A stretch of DNA of 64,000 nt. Origin: Platynereis dumerilii. Taxonomy: Eukaryota > Annelida > Polychaeta > Phyllodocida > Nereididae. The notes beneath the pieces are model-generated. The model had not been told where the DNA came from, did no database searches, and saw nothing but the letters and a program-made list of their open reading frames with translations. Location of the stretch: contig JAPTHN010000088.1 in the NCBI GenBank assembly GCA_026936325.1, forward strand, positions 124,001-188,000. The letters run 5' to 3'. Positions 63,490 to 64,000 of this stretch are shown piece by piece (within the stretch, counting starts at the first letter, position 1; each line of letters begins with the position of its first letter). The translations under genes and the position numbers were made by a program.

Positions 63490-64000
63490 ATGTCAGCTGG
63501 CAGAGGTAGGGCCAAATTGCCACATAGGGCCAGGTTCATGGGCAATTACAGGGACCTTATGGCAGGCCGGGGTCGTGGGTCACCCATGGTTATGAGTGAA
63601 CCGGCGGTTCCGGGGGGTTGGTCAGACGAGTCAGATGAGAATAACCACTTTGATAACGCTTTTGAAACTCCTGTAATTAGAAACACTGGGGACCAGATGG
63701 GGGAAGGCAATGCAAACAGGCAGTCCCATAGGGATGCCCTCAGAAATTTAAAATCACTTACTTTCGGTCTTGATTACTCTTCACCATGTTCACATGCTTC
63801 AGGGGAGGATCGGGAGGAGTACGCCAGTTCCGAGGAGGAGGGCCAGGAGCTGGATCGCCAGATTCAACAGGCAGAGAAGATACTGGCCCAAGTCAAGAGC
63901 AAGGCGCAGATTGAGGAAAATAAGAAGAGATTAAGAGAGCTTCAGAAGGAAATCGACAGGGTCGAGGAATCCCAACGCGCCTCGCAGAGAAAACCGCTCA
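63490..64000 (+). CDS. Open-ended frame: Arg/Gly-rich N terminus plus charged coiled coil
   Basis: ATG at 63490 opens an uninterrupted frame that leaves the window at 64000 (170 codons seen). It begins MSAGRGRAKLPHRARFMGNY, has an RG-rich patch (GRGRGSP), an acidic middle (DESDENN, SSEEEGQE) and then a heptad coil with RQIQQAEKILAQVKSKAQIE and KRLRELQKEIDRVEES. Composition and GC are higher than in the surroundings. It may be the first exon of a host gene or the gag-like frame of a retroelement; without the downstream part the two cannot be separated. Confidence 0.6.
   Translation, partial: MSAGRGRAKLPHRARFMGNYRDLMAGRGRGSPMVMSEPAVPGGWSDESDENNHFDNAFETPVIRNTGDQMGEGNANRQSHRDALRNLKSLTFGLDYSSPCSHASGEDREEYASSEEEGQELDRQIQQAEKILAQVKSKAQIEENKKRLRELQKEIDRVEESQRASQRKPL

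Overview
The window is from an animal nuclear genome, AT-rich, with kilobase-scale introns, GT-AG splice sites and dense transposon remains. The combination of a Mab-21/cGAS-like gene, L2/CR1-type LINEs, hAT and mariner relatives and very long tandem arrays suggests a marine invertebrate. The species cannot be fixed from sequence alone. No rRNA, tRNA, CRISPR or bacterial-style operon was seen.

Gene 1 (+, about 697-40629, possibly to 43610) was assembled by eye from exons whose phases agree at the junctions examined. The order is: a short N-terminal region with weak death-effector-like character; two small linker exons; ankyrin-type repeats with an acidic Ser-Asp tract; a cGAS-like/Mab-21 nucleotidyltransferase (GGS motif, DEFD, then ISVD as third acid, and a Mab-21 helical lobe ISTYVIKNALMWLL); and a charged coiled-coil tail. 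This architecture suggests an invertebrate cGAS-like receptor with ankyrin repeats and perhaps a death-fold. It is the most exciting content of the window. The reading frame breaks between GGS and DEFD, so activity of this copy is uncertain.

Gene 2 (+, 48094-60497) encodes a small secreted helical protein. It has a signal-peptide exon, a 10 kb intron and two alternative ends: an 88-residue form using an intronic poly(A) signal and a 115-residue form. The last 24 coding bases of the long form, including the stop codon, are the first part of a 34-bp repeat unit. That unit is amplified about 67 times immediately downstream (60474-62755).

A third reading frame opens at 63490 and runs off the window. 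It has CRE-like and inverted CCAAT motifs just upstream and a charged coiled-coil protein; it may be a host gene start or a retroelement gag-like frame.

Most remaining DNA is mobile. A 12.24 kb hAT-like insertion (6823-19065) has matching 8-bp target duplications and contains many nested elements. Other hAT-like insertions with perfect 8-bp duplications lie at 18025, 20027, 38270 and 38879. Numerous TA-flanked inverted-repeat elements lie at 1419, 14903, 16270, 24053, 33540, 37298, 42326, 45256 and 56809, and one TTAA-flanked element at 3510. A decayed mariner transposase lies at 40781-41720. LINE pieces lie at 34297, 38522, 49342 and 54505. A family with ACCTTCAGCGAA ends and internal ~150 bp repeats occurs five times. 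Tandem arrays lie at 7250, 9110, 12150, 16737, 27893, 55868, 57361, 59941 and 60474.
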